From CANJDH01 sp964443245 (GTDB lineage Bacteria > Pseudomonadota > Gammaproteobacteria > Burkholderiales > JAEUOS01): a stretch of DNA of 32,590 nucleotides. This document shows positions 22,825-30,744 of this stretch, one piece after another. The notes below the pieces were generated by a model, which worked only from the letters and a program-made list of their open reading frames with translations, did not search any database and was not told the DNA's origin. Made by a program: the position numbers and the translations under genes. The stretch is from contig CAYUEG010000029.1 of assembly GCA_964443245.1 (NCBI GenBank), positions 1 through 32,590 on the forward strand, written 5' to 3'. Every line of letters starts with the position of its first letter. Positions within the stretch are counted from its first letter, which is position 1.

Positions 22825-23703
22825 ATGAGCCTGCAAGTCAAACCCCTGCATCCCGTATTCGTTGGCGAAGCCAGCGGCATCGACCTTACCAGGCCACTCG
22901 CGCCGGCCGACGTCAAGGCCATCAACGCCGCCATGAACCAGTACGGCGTGCTGGTCTGGCGCGGGCAGCCCCTGACAGAAGAGCAGCAGGTGCAGTTTTC
23001 CACCTCCTTCGGACCGCTGGACATCGGCCTGAAGCGCGTGTTCAAGCGCAAGGAACGCATGGCCGATGAACGTCTGATCGACATTTCCAACCTCGACACG
23101 GAAGGCAAGGTGTCGAAGCGCGATTCTCCCAAGAACCTGTCGAACTTTGCCAACCAGCTCTGGCACAGCGACAGCTCGTTCATGCAGCCGCGCGCCGCCT
23201 ACTCGATGCTGCACGCCGTCAAGCTGCCCTCCTGGGGCGGCAATACCGAGTTTGCCGACCTGCGTGCCGCCTACGATGCGCTCGACGAGCGTACCAAGGC
23301 TGAAGTGGAGCAGCTTGAAGCCGAACACTACGCCCTGCACACACGCCTTCTGCTGGGCGACAACGCCTATACCGATGCGCAAAAAGCCGAGATGCCACCG
23401 GTCATCTGGCCGCTGGTACATGTGCATGCCGGATCAGGACGCAAGGTATTGTTCGTCGGCGCGCACGCCTGCCGCGTGGTGGGGTGGCCGATCTCCGAGG
23501 GCCGGCTCTATCTTTCCGACCTGCTCGAACATGCGGTGCAGCGTGAGCGCGTCTACAGCCACGCATGGCAACCGGGTGACCTGGTGATGTGGGACAACCG
23601 CGCCACCGTGCACCGCGGCCGGCGCTTCGATATCGCCGAGCATCGAGAGCTCAGGCGCACCACCGTCAACGATTCGCCCGAAGCGATGCTCGCCGCCGCC
23701 TGA
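22825..23703 (+). CDS. TfdA-like alpha-ketoglutarate-dependent dioxygenase
   Basis: The 292-residue protein is a TauD/TfdA family Fe(II)/2-oxoglutarate oxygenase. The metal triad is visible as His114-x-Asp116 in LWHSDSSF and His263 in VHRGRRFD, and the 2-oxoglutarate-binding Arg lies in RELRRTTV. Segments such as NFANQLWHSDSSF, AYDAL, EHYALHTRLLLGD, HAGSGRKVLFVGAHA and GDLVMWDNR resemble, from memory, the 2,4-D dioxygenase TfdA rather than taurine dioxygenase. TfdA enzymes cleave aryloxyalkanoate ethers to a phenol and glyoxylate. The substrate here is not proven and may be a natural phenoxy or other carboxylate. GAGGTGA four bases before the ATG is a strong ribosome-binding site. It is cotranscribed with the Bug receptor. 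Confidence 0.88.
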   Translation: MSLQVKPLHPVFVGEASGIDLTRPLAPADVKAINAAMNQYGVLVWRGQPLTEEQQVQFSTSFGPLDIGLKRVFKRKERMADERLIDISNLDTEGKVSKRDSPKNLSNFANQLWHSDSSFMQPRAAYSMLHAVKLPSWGGNTEFADLRAAYDALDERTKAEVEQLEAEHYALHTRLLLGDNAYTDAQKAEMPPVIWPLVHVHAGSGRKVLFVGAHACRVVGWPISEGRLYLSDLLEHAVQRERVYSHAWQPGDLVMWDNRATVHRGRRFDIAEHRELRRTTVNDSPEAMLAAA

Positions 23704-23728
23704 ACGACCGGGGCGACGCCCCGGTCGT
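23704..23728 (+). terminator. Strong hairpin after the dioxygenase gene
   Basis: ACGACCGGGGCG and CGCCCCGGTCGT are perfect 12-base arms around one base, beginning immediately after the TGA stop. The stem is very GC-rich. No T-run follows, so termination may be factor-assisted, or the hairpin may protect the mRNA 3' end. Confidence 0.6.
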
Positions 23729-23790
23729 CACCTTGCATCGCCACCGCCGTATCGCTTGCAATCCCTGCGGGAGTTGGCCACAATGGGCCC

Positions 23791-24279
23791 ATGTCGATTG
23801 CGACCTCGAGTATCCGACTGGCCAATCTGGCCGAGGCCGAAGCGATCTCGCATCTTTCGCGCGACACGATCGAGGCCGGCCTGCCATGGCGCTGGCAATC
23901 GGCCGACATCGAGCGGTTCATCCGGTCTACCCGGCACAACGTGATCATCGCTGAAGAAGCACAAGGCTTGGGCACGTCCAGCGCCGGAACCATGGCGGGC
24001 TTTGCCGTGATGGGCTATGGCGACAACGAAGCCTATCTGGCCTTGCTGTCGGTCAAGCCGGAGTGGCGGCGCAGGGGCATTGCACGTGCCATGGTGGAAT
24101 GGCTGCTCAAATGTGCCGATGTGTCCGGCATCAAGCGTGTCGACGTGGAACTGCGTGCCGACAACACTTCTGCGCTGGCGTTGTACCAGGCACGTGGCTT
24201 TGAGGAAATCGCCCGCAAGCCGGGGGGCTACTACGGGACGGTGACACAAGTCAGGATGCGCTTGCGGCTGCGCAAGTAG
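23791..24279 (+). CDS. GNAT family N-acetyltransferase (RimI-like)
   Basis: The 162-residue protein has the GNAT fold. Motif A, which binds acetyl-CoA, reads LALLSVKPEWRRRGIARAMVEWLL, and motif B is VDVELRADNTSALALYQARGFEEIA. The latter arrangement is typical of RimI-like protein N-terminal acetyltransferases, but small-molecule acetyltransferases share it. The substrate is unknown. The ATG at 23791 follows the hairpin of the dioxygenase operon by 62 bases, so it probably has its own promoter. The ribosome-binding site is poor. The protein ends in a basic LRLRK tail. No neighbouring gene suggests a specific target. Confidence 0.85.
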   Translation: MSIATSSIRLANLAEAEAISHLSRDTIEAGLPWRWQSADIERFIRSTRHNVIIAEEAQGLGTSSAGTMAGFAVMGYGDNEAYLALLSVKPEWRRRGIARAMVEWLLKCADVSGIKRVDVELRADNTSALALYQARGFEEIARKPGGYYGTVTQVRMRLRLRK

Positions 24280-24347
24280 CCCCTGGCCCCGCCGCCACCG
24301 AATTGGCGTAGCATGGGGGTTCCTCCACGTCATAAGGCAGATCCTCC

Positions 24348-24578
24348 ATGGCCGCCCCATCCCTTCGAGATTTGGCAGAACGCATTTTCGTGGAGTTGTC
24401 CGGCAAGTTCCCGCTCGCGGGCGTGTCACCGGACCAACTGAAAACCAATGCACAAAACATGGCCAAGCTGAGCTTCTCGCTCGCGACGGTGTTCCTGCAG
24501 GTGGAAGAAGACCGGGAACTGCAGGATTCCCAGCCGAAGGCCAAGTACGAAGTGCAGCTCTCGGATATCGGCGGCTAG
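24348..24578 (+). CDS. Small hypothetical protein, 76 aa
   Basis: I do not recognise this protein. It is soluble and predicted mostly helical, with the amphipathic segment LRDLAERIFVELSGKF near the start and a second helix LSFSLATVFLQVEEDRELQ. There are no Cys residues, signal peptide or membrane segment. Its codon use with G/C-rich third positions fits real coding. An AAGG purine stretch is near the ATG at 24348. It lies 68 bases after the acetyltransferase gene and converges on the chemoreceptor gene across a hairpin-rich gap. No function is proposed. Confidence 0.55.
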   Translation: MAAPSLRDLAERIFVELSGKFPLAGVSPDQLKTNAQNMAKLSFSLATVFLQVEEDRELQDSQPKAKYEVQLSDIGG

Positions 24579-24588
24579 CCTTTGTTCA

Positions 24589-24644
24589 CTGCCGCAACGG
24601 GCAGCGGCAGCACCTGAGGTTCGGATGCAGCGGCCCCGAGGGGC
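24589..24644. terminator. Paired inverted repeats between convergent genes
   Basis: CTGCCGC/GCGGCAG (24589-24595 and 24604-24610) and GCCCC/GGGGC (24633-24637 and 24640-24644) can each form a hairpin in the 81-base gap between the small plus-strand gene and the minus-strand chemoreceptor gene. No T-run is evident. A bidirectional terminator is likely but unproven. Confidence 0.4.
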
Positions 24645-24659
24645 GCTACGGCTCCGCTA

Positions 24660-26306
24660 TCAGGCAAGCTGGAACCGGGCAACCGAGGTGTTCAGTCGCG
24701 CCGCCAGCTGCTGCATGAGGGAGGCGGTTTCGCGGCTTTGCGCCACCGCCGCAGCATTCTGCTCGGAAGACGAGGCGATGTGTTCGGTATTGCGGGCAAT
24801 CTGTTCGCTGGCGTGGCGCTGCTCCTGGGTCGCGGTGGTCAGCTCACCGAGGTCCTGCACGACCTTGCCTGCCTGGCTCTGCAGTGAACTCAATGGTGCC
24901 ACCAGCCCCTTGATCGCGGTAACGCCGGATTCGACCCGTGCCTTGACGGTTTCCAGCAGCGCGCTGGCGTTGCCGGTATTGCCCTGAATCGCACCGATGG
25001 TCTTTTCAATGTCGCTGGTCGCGTCGGCGGTCCGCTCGGCCAGCTTGCGCACCTCGTCTGCCACCACCGCGAAGCCGCGGCCCTGTTCGCCGGCACGTGC
25101 CGCTTCAATGGCGGCGTTCAGTGCCAGCAAATTGGTCTGTTCGGCGATGTCCCGAATCAGCCGCACGACCGTACCGATTTCGCCCGCCTGATTCTGCAAA
25201 CCCACCATCTGCTGTGCAAAGTCGTTCACCGAGCGGTCGATCTCGCCGATCTCCTGCGAAACCCGCTGCCCCTGGACCAGGCCGGCGTCCGACACTTCTG
25301 CCGTCTTGCGCAGCATCGATTCGGCCGAACCTGCGCTGTCCGCAATCTGGCTGATGCTGACGGTCATCTCCTCAATCGCCGCCGCAGTCGATGCCACCGA
25401 CTCGGATTGCGCGGCCGCACTACGCGACAGTTCGTCGGTGGATTCGGCCAGGCCCGAGGCTGCTTCAGACACGGTCGCCACGTCACTCTTGATCTCGCCG
25501 ATCAGCGTCTTCAGACTGTCTTGCATGGCCGCGATCGTGCCGAGCAGCGCAGCGATTTCCTTTGGCCCCCCCGCAGCCACCTGGGCACGCAGATCGCCGG
25601 CCGCCACGCGCTCGGCGGCTGTCACGGCGGACTTCAGCGGTGAGGTGATGCTCAAGGTGAGCCACCAGGCCAGCACGACCCCCAGAAGCAGGACCACCAC
25701 CACGATAGCCACGGTAATCCAGCGCACCTGGCGGCTGGCGGCCTCCACGTCCGCCACCTTGACGTCCAGCTGCCTGCGCTCCAGATCCTGCATCCGCCGG
25801 ATCGTTGCGCGGTACTTGTCCAGCGCAGGGTTCATGCTCGAATTCAGCAACGCCCGCGCCTCCTCCTCCTTGCCTGCATCCTTCAGCTTGAACACCTGGG
25901 TGCGTGCATCGATGTAGCCGACGCGATCCTTCTGCACCTCGGCGAACACGGCCTTCATTTCGGCGTTGTCGATGTTGGCCTCGACCTGCTTCTGCAGTTC
26001 GGTAATGAGTGCCGTGGTTTCCTTGATGCGCGGATTGAAATAGTCATGAACGTGCTTTTCGCTGCTCAACCCGACTGCGCGTACGCGTGCCCCGTTGAGC
26101 ATGGTGTTGCCCGCCCAATCCTCGACCAGGCGTACGTTCTTCACCGACACCGTCGCCAGGGTGCGGAACTCCGATTCAAGCAAAGACAGCTGGAAGATGG
26201 CGTACCCCATGCCCGCCAGGCCCAGCCCGAGCAGGGTGGCGAAACCCAGGGCCAAACGCTTGCCGACAGAAATGGAAGCAGCAGGTGCGGAGGAGAGCCG
26301 TGTCAT
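24660..26306 (-). CDS. Methyl-accepting chemotaxis protein
   Basis: The 548-residue chemoreceptor has a first membrane segment at ~16-40 (LALGFATLLGLGLAGMGYAI). A four-helix-bundle periplasmic sensor domain spans ~41-195. The second membrane segment is at ~196-219 (WITVAIVVVVLLLGVVLAWW), then a HAMP domain. The cytoplasmic coiled-coil follows with the highly conserved hairpin tip IRDIAEQTNLLALNAAIEAA that contacts CheW/CheA. The sensor is helical, with RVRAVGLSSEKHVHDYFNPR resembling 4HB_MCP domains; the ligand is unknown. There is no C-terminal CheR-tethering pentapeptide (the protein ends ARFQLA). The start at 26306 has AGGA eight bases upstream. No che or flagellar gene is nearby, so it is a stand-alone receptor. 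An inverted repeat lies in its upstream region. Confidence 0.95.
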   Translation of the reverse strand: MTRLSSAPAASISVGKRLALGFATLLGLGLAGMGYAIFQLSLLESEFRTLATVSVKNVRLVEDWAGNTMLNGARVRAVGLSSEKHVHDYFNPRIKETTALITELQKQVEANIDNAEMKAVFAEVQKDRVGYIDARTQVFKLKDAGKEEEARALLNSSMNPALDKYRATIRRMQDLERRQLDVKVADVEAASRQVRWITVAIVVVVLLLGVVLAWWLTLSITSPLKSAVTAAERVAAGDLRAQVAAGGPKEIAALLGTIAAMQDSLKTLIGEIKSDVATVSEAASGLAESTDELSRSAAAQSESVASTAAAIEEMTVSISQIADSAGSAESMLRKTAEVSDAGLVQGQRVSQEIGEIDRSVNDFAQQMVGLQNQAGEIGTVVRLIRDIAEQTNLLALNAAIEAARAGEQGRGFAVVADEVRKLAERTADATSDIEKTIGAIQGNTGNASALLETVKARVESGVTAIKGLVAPLSSLQSQAGKVVQDLGELTTATQEQRHASEQIARNTEHIASSSEQNAAAVAQSRETASLMQQLAARLNTSVARFQLA

Positions 26307-26342
26307 GGAGTGGTCCTGAAGGAGAAATTGGCTGTACTGGTC

Positions 26343-26360
26343 TCCGGGCGCAGTCCCGGA
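26343..26360. promoter_or_regulatory. Inverted repeat upstream of the chemoreceptor gene
   Basis: TCCGGG and CCCGGA flank a 6-base spacer, centred about 45 bases upstream of the chemoreceptor ATG within a 165-base gap. It could be an operator or a hairpin in the 5' untranslated region. The rest of the gap shows nothing distinct. Confidence 0.3.
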
Positions 26361-26471
26361 ACCAACCACCCCATTCTGCCAACCCTGCCCGCCAATTCAT
26401 CGGCAAAACAGCAGGCCAAACCAGCCGGTTATTCCCGCGATGGGACGCGACGGACAACCGTCATCGTCGCG

Positions 26472-27068
26472 TCAGGATTTGCCGCCGCCGGTGCGGCGCA
26501 CCTCGTCCGCCAGTTCCTCGCCGGTCTTGTAGTGCGGCACCCGGTTAAAGAGATAGCGCTTGACGCGCTGCACAAAGGCATTCGAGCCTTTGACTTCTTC
26601 GGCCCAGTATTTGTCGGCCAACGCGATGTTGCGGGGGACGTCGACGTAAAAACCGTCGCGCGAACCCTTGCCCCCAAAGATGTACAGCTTGCCGTTGATG
26701 ATGCGCCATGAATCGGCGTCCCCACCCCAGGGAATGCCGTAGACAATGCCGTTGGCACAGTAGCCGTTGTATTGCGGGATGTACCGGGCCGGTTCCTTGT
26801 CGAACAATGCCTTGTGCTCAGGCGTAGCAAACCGGAAGGTCACGCCGTCCATCACGGTCTTGATGGCAGGGTCGCCCTTGCGGTGGGTGTTCTGGGTGAA
26901 ATAGGCGACGACATCATGACCGAACAGCATCAGGTGCCTGTCTTCACCATCTGCAACGGCGTTGAGCGGACGGATGGCGCCATCCGGACTTTGCGTGGTC
27001 AGAGGCGCGCAGGCGGGCAGAACCAGCGCGAGGACGGCAACGCTACAAAAAGTGCGAAATGTGATCAT
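26472..27068 (-). CDS. YHS-domain lipoprotein
   Basis: The 198-residue protein has a lipoprotein signal sequence with lipobox LPAC (Cys20), so it should be lipidated and anchored in the envelope. The body contains the YHS-family pattern LFGHDVVAYFTQ, DGVTFRFATPEHKALFD, and RYIPQYNGYCANGI. The C-terminal half (DSWRIINGKLYIFGGKGSRDGF) continues the conserved region seen in YHS-domain proteins with a structural or metal-binding role. The exact function is not established. AAGGAGG six bases before the ATG at 27068 is a strong ribosome-binding site and favours this start over an upstream in-frame one. It lies 101 bases downstream of the acyltransferase gene on the same strand. Confidence 0.85.
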   Translation of the reverse strand: MITFRTFCSVAVLALVLPACAPLTTQSPDGAIRPLNAVADGEDRHLMLFGHDVVAYFTQNTHRKGDPAIKTVMDGVTFRFATPEHKALFDKEPARYIPQYNGYCANGIVYGIPWGGDADSWRIINGKLYIFGGKGSRDGFYVDVPRNIALADKYWAEEVKGSNAFVQRVKRYLFNRVPHYKTGEELADEVRRTGGGKS

Positions 27069-27169
27069 GAGAGCCTCCTTCTTGAACCATAACCTGGCAG
27101 ACTGCCGCGCCAGTATAAAAAGGGCGAGTACGCCCGACTGTACGTACTGGCCGCAAGCCATCGATCTGC

Positions 27170-28831
27170 TCAAGCGGCGGGGCGCCGGGCTGACCCCCGG
27201 CGAACCGGTGCCTTTCTCGGCGGTTTGACGGGCACGGCGCTGTCGACCTGCCTGCCGGCGTTCTTCGCGGCGTTCTTCCGGGCGGGCTTTACTGCCGGCT
27301 TCCTCGCACGCCGGCTCTCGCTGTCAGGCGCCGGCTTCTTGCGCGCGCCTTTGCCCTGCGCTGTCGGCAGACCCGGGGCAGGCATGGCGGAAGCCTGCAG
27401 GGCACTCCCCGCCAGGGCCTTGAGCTCTTCGTGCGCCGCCACGATGTAGCCGGCAATGTCGCGCACGTCCGGCGCTGCCCGCCGACAGGCGATCAACCCG
27501 AAATCGAGGCTGCCGTTGTAGCTTTCCACCGTGATGTTCAAGGCCACGCCATGCACCACGATCGAGACCGGGTGAAAGGTCTTCATCTTCGCGCCGGCCA
27601 TGTAGAGCGGCATTTGCGGCCCCGGCACGTTGGAGATGACCACGTTGGCAATCGGCGGCATCGAATTGGCCAGGCGGGAGCGGCCGTACAGCGATGCCAG
27701 GCCACTCATCAGCCAGGGTGCCCCCAATGACGGAAAGTCGAGCGGAATGGAGGCCTTGGCGCCCCCGGTGAAGGCCTTGCCCTTGCTGATCGACTCCTTG
27801 ATCGCCTTCAGACGCGCCAGCGGGTCCTTGAGGTGGGTCGCGAGCTGGCACAGCAGCATGAAGGCCTGGTTGTCGGACGAGGTATCACCGGCCGCGCGCA
27901 GCGATACGGGCACGGCTGCCACCAGCGATTTGGACGGCAAGGCGTCGTAATCGGTCAGATAGCGACGCAGCGCGCCCGAGCACAGCAACAACACCATGTC
28001 GTTGATGGTGGCATCGAGCACCTTGCCCATGGCCTTGACCTCGCCCAGCGGAACCGACGCGGTAGCAAACGCGCGCTGATTGGTAATCGAGACGTTCAGG
28101 TGGGTCCTGGGCCCAAAGGAGAGGTTGCGAATCCGGTTCGACAGGCCAGGCTTGCGCGCACCGCTGGCGTCCTTGCGCGCGACCGACTGGGCCGCCGTGC
28201 GCGCAACGGTACCCACCATCGAAGGCAGCATGCGCAACAACTTCACATACTGGTTGGCCAGGTTGCTGAAACCGGCGCCCACCAGTTCCCCCACGCCCAG
28301 CTGGTACTGCTGCTTGCCCGGGCGCGCCGGTGCCGGCTTGACCACGCGCGGCTCGGGCGAGATGTCCAGCACGGCGTTGGCCACCGCCACACCGGCCTGC
28401 CCATCAATTGCCGCGTGGTGCATCTTCGAATAGAACGCCACATTGCCATCGGCGAGGCCATCGAACACATAGAACTCCCACAGCGGGCGCGAACGGTCGA
28501 TCAGCGAGGAATGCAGACGGCCGACGTAGTTTTCCAGCTGTGCCATGGTGCCCGGCTTGGGCAAGGTGATGCTGCGCACGTGGTAATCGAGATCCACGTC
28601 GTCATCCTCGATCCAGACCGGGTTGGCGATATCAAATGGCATCAGCGCCAGCTTGCGGTGGAACACCGGTGCCAGGTGCATGCGCTTTCTGATGTGCTCT
28701 TTCACATCCTCGTAGAAGCTGCCCTTGTACCCAGGCTTCAGTTCGTAAACGTGCAGGCTGCCGACATGCATCGGCATTTCCGGAGACTCGAGGTAGAGAA
28801 AAGCGGCATCCAGACCGGTCAGGTGCTTCAT
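27170..28831 (-). CDS. Wax ester synthase/diacylglycerol acyltransferase (WS/DGAT) with basic C-terminal tail
   Basis: This enzyme family transfers an acyl group from acyl-CoA to a fatty alcohol or diacylglycerol, making storage lipids. The 553-residue protein has the active-site motif MHHAAIDG (His138, His139, Asp143). The N-terminal signature LTGLDAAFLYLESPEMPMHVG and conserved stretches LWEFYVFDGL, NVVISNVPGPQMPLYMAGAK and FGLIACRR are typical. Standard members are about 450-500 residues. Here an additional tail of about 61 residues (from ~493) has 20 Lys/Arg plus many Ala/Pro, similar in composition to H1-like bacterial proteins. GGGAGA precedes the ATG by about seven bases. Upstream is lgt; downstream is the YHS lipoprotein. 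Substrate preference (wax or triacylglycerol) is unknown. Confidence 0.93.
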   Translation of the reverse strand: MKHLTGLDAAFLYLESPEMPMHVGSLHVYELKPGYKGSFYEDVKEHIRKRMHLAPVFHRKLALMPFDIANPVWIEDDDVDLDYHVRSITLPKPGTMAQLENYVGRLHSSLIDRSRPLWEFYVFDGLADGNVAFYSKMHHAAIDGQAGVAVANAVLDISPEPRVVKPAPARPGKQQYQLGVGELVGAGFSNLANQYVKLLRMLPSMVGTVARTAAQSVARKDASGARKPGLSNRIRNLSFGPRTHLNVSITNQRAFATASVPLGEVKAMGKVLDATINDMVLLLCSGALRRYLTDYDALPSKSLVAAVPVSLRAAGDTSSDNQAFMLLCQLATHLKDPLARLKAIKESISKGKAFTGGAKASIPLDFPSLGAPWLMSGLASLYGRSRLANSMPPIANVVISNVPGPQMPLYMAGAKMKTFHPVSIVVHGVALNITVESYNGSLDFGLIACRRAAPDVRDIAGYIVAAHEELKALAGSALQASAMPAPGLPTAQGKGARKKPAPDSESRRARKPAVKPARKNAAKNAGRQVDSAVPVKPPRKAPVRRGSARRPAA

Positions 28832-28903
28832 GCAGGAATCTCCCGAAATGACATCCCGAACGCAGGGTGCCGGCCGCCATTGAAGGCGCAATGGGTCCGG
28901 CTG

Positions 28904-29713
28904 TCAACCGGCAGGGCGAGTGCCCGATCGATGTGCCCACACCATCAGGCCGATACCGCCCAATGCCATCGGCAGGCTCAGCCATTGCCCCATCGAGAGA
29001 CCCAGTGAGAGCAGCCCGAGAAAGCTGTCCGGCTCGCGCGCAAATTCGGCCACAAACCGGAACACGCCATAGCCGAGAAGGAAGGCGCCTGCCACGGCAC
29101 CGGCGGGGCGCGGCTTTTTGGCATACAGCCACAGCAAAATAAAGAGCGCCATGCCCTCCAGGGCGAACTGGTAGAGCTGCGAGGGATGCCGTGCGATGCC
29201 GTCACCGGCCTGCGGAAACACCATTGCCCACGGCACGGAAGCCGGATTCTCCACCGCCCTGCCCCACAGCTCGCCGTTGATGAAGTTGCCCAGCCGCCCG
29301 AAGGCGAGGCCAAGCGGCACCGCAGGCGCGATGAAATCCATGGTGCTCCAGAACGGTTTGCCGCGCAGGCGCGACAGCCACCACATCGCCGCCAGTACGC
29401 CCAGAAAGCCGCCGTGGAACGACATGCCGCCTTGCCAGACCGCCGGGATTTCGGAAAGATGATTGAGGTAGTAGCCCGGTTTGTAGAACAGCACATAGCC
29501 CAGACGCCCGCCCAGAATGACCCCGAGCACGCCATAGAACAGGGCATCGTCCACCAGACGCGCATCCCAGCCGTACTCCGGGCGCTGCCTCGCGCGCATC
29601 CGGCACAGCACAATGAAAGCGATGAATGCGGCCAGATACATCAGACCATACCAGCGGATGGCCAGCGGTCCGAGCGAGATGGCGATAGGGTCGAAATTGG
29701 GGTGGGTCAGCAT
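28904..29713 (-). CDS. lgt: Prolipoprotein diacylglyceryl transferase Lgt
   Basis: Lgt attaches diacylglycerol to the lipobox Cys of prelipoproteins in the inner membrane. The 269-residue protein has seven or so membrane segments. The family hallmarks are present: IRWYGLMYLAAF, GGRLGYVLFY, GGMSFHGGFLGV, GRLGNFINGELWGR with the essential Arg, and RHPSQLYQFALEG. The length is normal. The start at 29713 (MLTHPNFDP) is standard. The gene follows the LysR gene by 41 bases on the same strand and is followed by the WS/DGAT gene 72 bases later. The lgt-lysR-ilvD neighbourhood is one I recall from other betaproteobacteria. Confidence 0.97.
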   Translation of the reverse strand: MLTHPNFDPIAISLGPLAIRWYGLMYLAAFIAFIVLCRMRARQRPEYGWDARLVDDALFYGVLGVILGGRLGYVLFYKPGYYLNHLSEIPAVWQGGMSFHGGFLGVLAAMWWLSRLRGKPFWSTMDFIAPAVPLGLAFGRLGNFINGELWGRAVENPASVPWAMVFPQAGDGIARHPSQLYQFALEGMALFILLWLYAKKPRPAGAVAGAFLLGYGVFRFVAEFAREPDSFLGLLSLGLSMGQWLSLPMALGGIGLMVWAHRSGTRPAG

Positions 29714-29754
29714 GCGCGCACCAAAGGTATCAGGGAGGCATCAGGAGTCAGCCA

Positions 29755-30666
29755 TCAAGGATTCGATTGTGCCGCAAGTGCGACAAAGCGCTTCAGTACC
29801 GCCGACGGGTTGTCACGGCGCCAGGCCAGGCCGATCTCCAGTGCAGCCTTGCGGCGGCCGCGCAGTCTGCGATACACCACCCCCGGGCGCTGCAGGCTGG
29901 TCAGCGATTCGGGTACCAGCGCGACCCCCATGCCGGCCGACACCAGGGAGATGATGGTCTGCATCTGAATCGCTTCCTGCACCACGCGCTGGCTGAAGCC
30001 GGCTTCCGAGCAGGCGCCGGTGATGGCATCGTGCAGGCGCGGCGCCGCCTGGCGCGGGAAGCTGATGAAGGACTGGTCAGCAAAACGCGCCAATGCCAGC
30101 GGGGCCGACGCGCTCGCCAGCGGATGGGCCTCCGGCATCGCCAGCACCAGGGATTCGGCCTGCAAGCGTTGGTACACAAGGCTTTCCGCGGCCCTGCCGC
30201 TGGCAGCCGCTTCCACCAGGGGGCCCAGCAGGATGCCCGCATCAACCTTGCCCTGCCGCAGCCACGTCAACTGCACATCGGTGGTGGCCTCAAGCAGGCT
30301 GACGCGTACGCCCGGCAACGCGGTCGAGAAGCGACGCAGCAAAGGCGGCAGAAACGAGTAGTCAACGATGGTCACAAACGCCAGCGCCAGTTCGCCGCGC
30401 AGGCCGTCGGCCGCATGGCGGGCAGACTCGGCCAGCCGGCTGGCTGCGGCCAGCACGGCGCGCGCCTCCGGCAGCATGGCGCGCCCGGCGTCCGATAGCA
30501 GGACGCGCTTCTTGTTGCGTTCAAACAGGGCAACCCCGAGTTCTTCCTCGAGACTGCGGATCGCACGTGAGAGAGGCGGTTGCGCCATCGACAGGGCAGC
30601 GGCAGCCTTGCCGAAGTGCAGGCTCTCGGCAACGGCGACAAACCGGGCCAGGCCGCGTAAGTCCAT
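29755..30666 (-). CDS. LysR family transcriptional regulator
   Basis: The 303-residue protein has an N-terminal winged helix (FVAVAESLHFGKAAAALSMAQPPLSRAIRSLEEELG, read across residues ~9-45). The C-terminal effector-binding domain contains LRGELALAFVTIVDYSFLPPLL and AGMGVALVPESL. It probably controls the divergent EamA transporter gene, whose start is 78 bases away; LysR regulators usually bind the shared intergenic region and respond to a small molecule. A dyad AATAC-N7-GTATT in that region is a candidate site. The start at 30666 gives the usual MDLRGLARFVAVAE beginning. The effector is unknown. It could also influence ilvD, but no evidence for that is visible. Confidence 0.94.
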   Translation of the reverse strand: MDLRGLARFVAVAESLHFGKAAAALSMAQPPLSRAIRSLEEELGVALFERNKKRVLLSDAGRAMLPEARAVLAAASRLAESARHAADGLRGELALAFVTIVDYSFLPPLLRRFSTALPGVRVSLLEATTDVQLTWLRQGKVDAGILLGPLVEAAASGRAAESLVYQRLQAESLVLAMPEAHPLASASAPLALARFADQSFISFPRQAAPRLHDAITGACSEAGFSQRVVQEAIQMQTIISLVSAGMGVALVPESLTSLQRPGVVYRRLRGRRKAALEIGLAWRRDNPSAVLKRFVALAAQSNP

Positions 30667-30744
30667 TTCAATACCAAATCAGTATTAAACAGTGCATATT
30701 AATGTATTGGCGGTTTCAATCGCCCTACGCTACAGTGGCTCCCC
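30667..30744. promoter_or_regulatory. LysR/EamA divergent intergenic region with inverted repeat
   Basis: This AT-rich 78-base region holds AATAC-N7-GTATT at 30670-30686, which fits the T-N11-A shape of LysR binding sites and lies next to the LysR start. A second AT-rich block ATATTAATGTATTGG follows. A possible plus-strand promoter is TTGGCG (30706-30711) and TACAGT with an 18-base spacer. Confidence 0.45.

Noticed and set aside
27833..29008. A 391-codon plus-strand frame opposite the WS/DGAT gene
   Set aside because: His/Arg/Gln-rich antisense shadow spanning two real genes; no motif.
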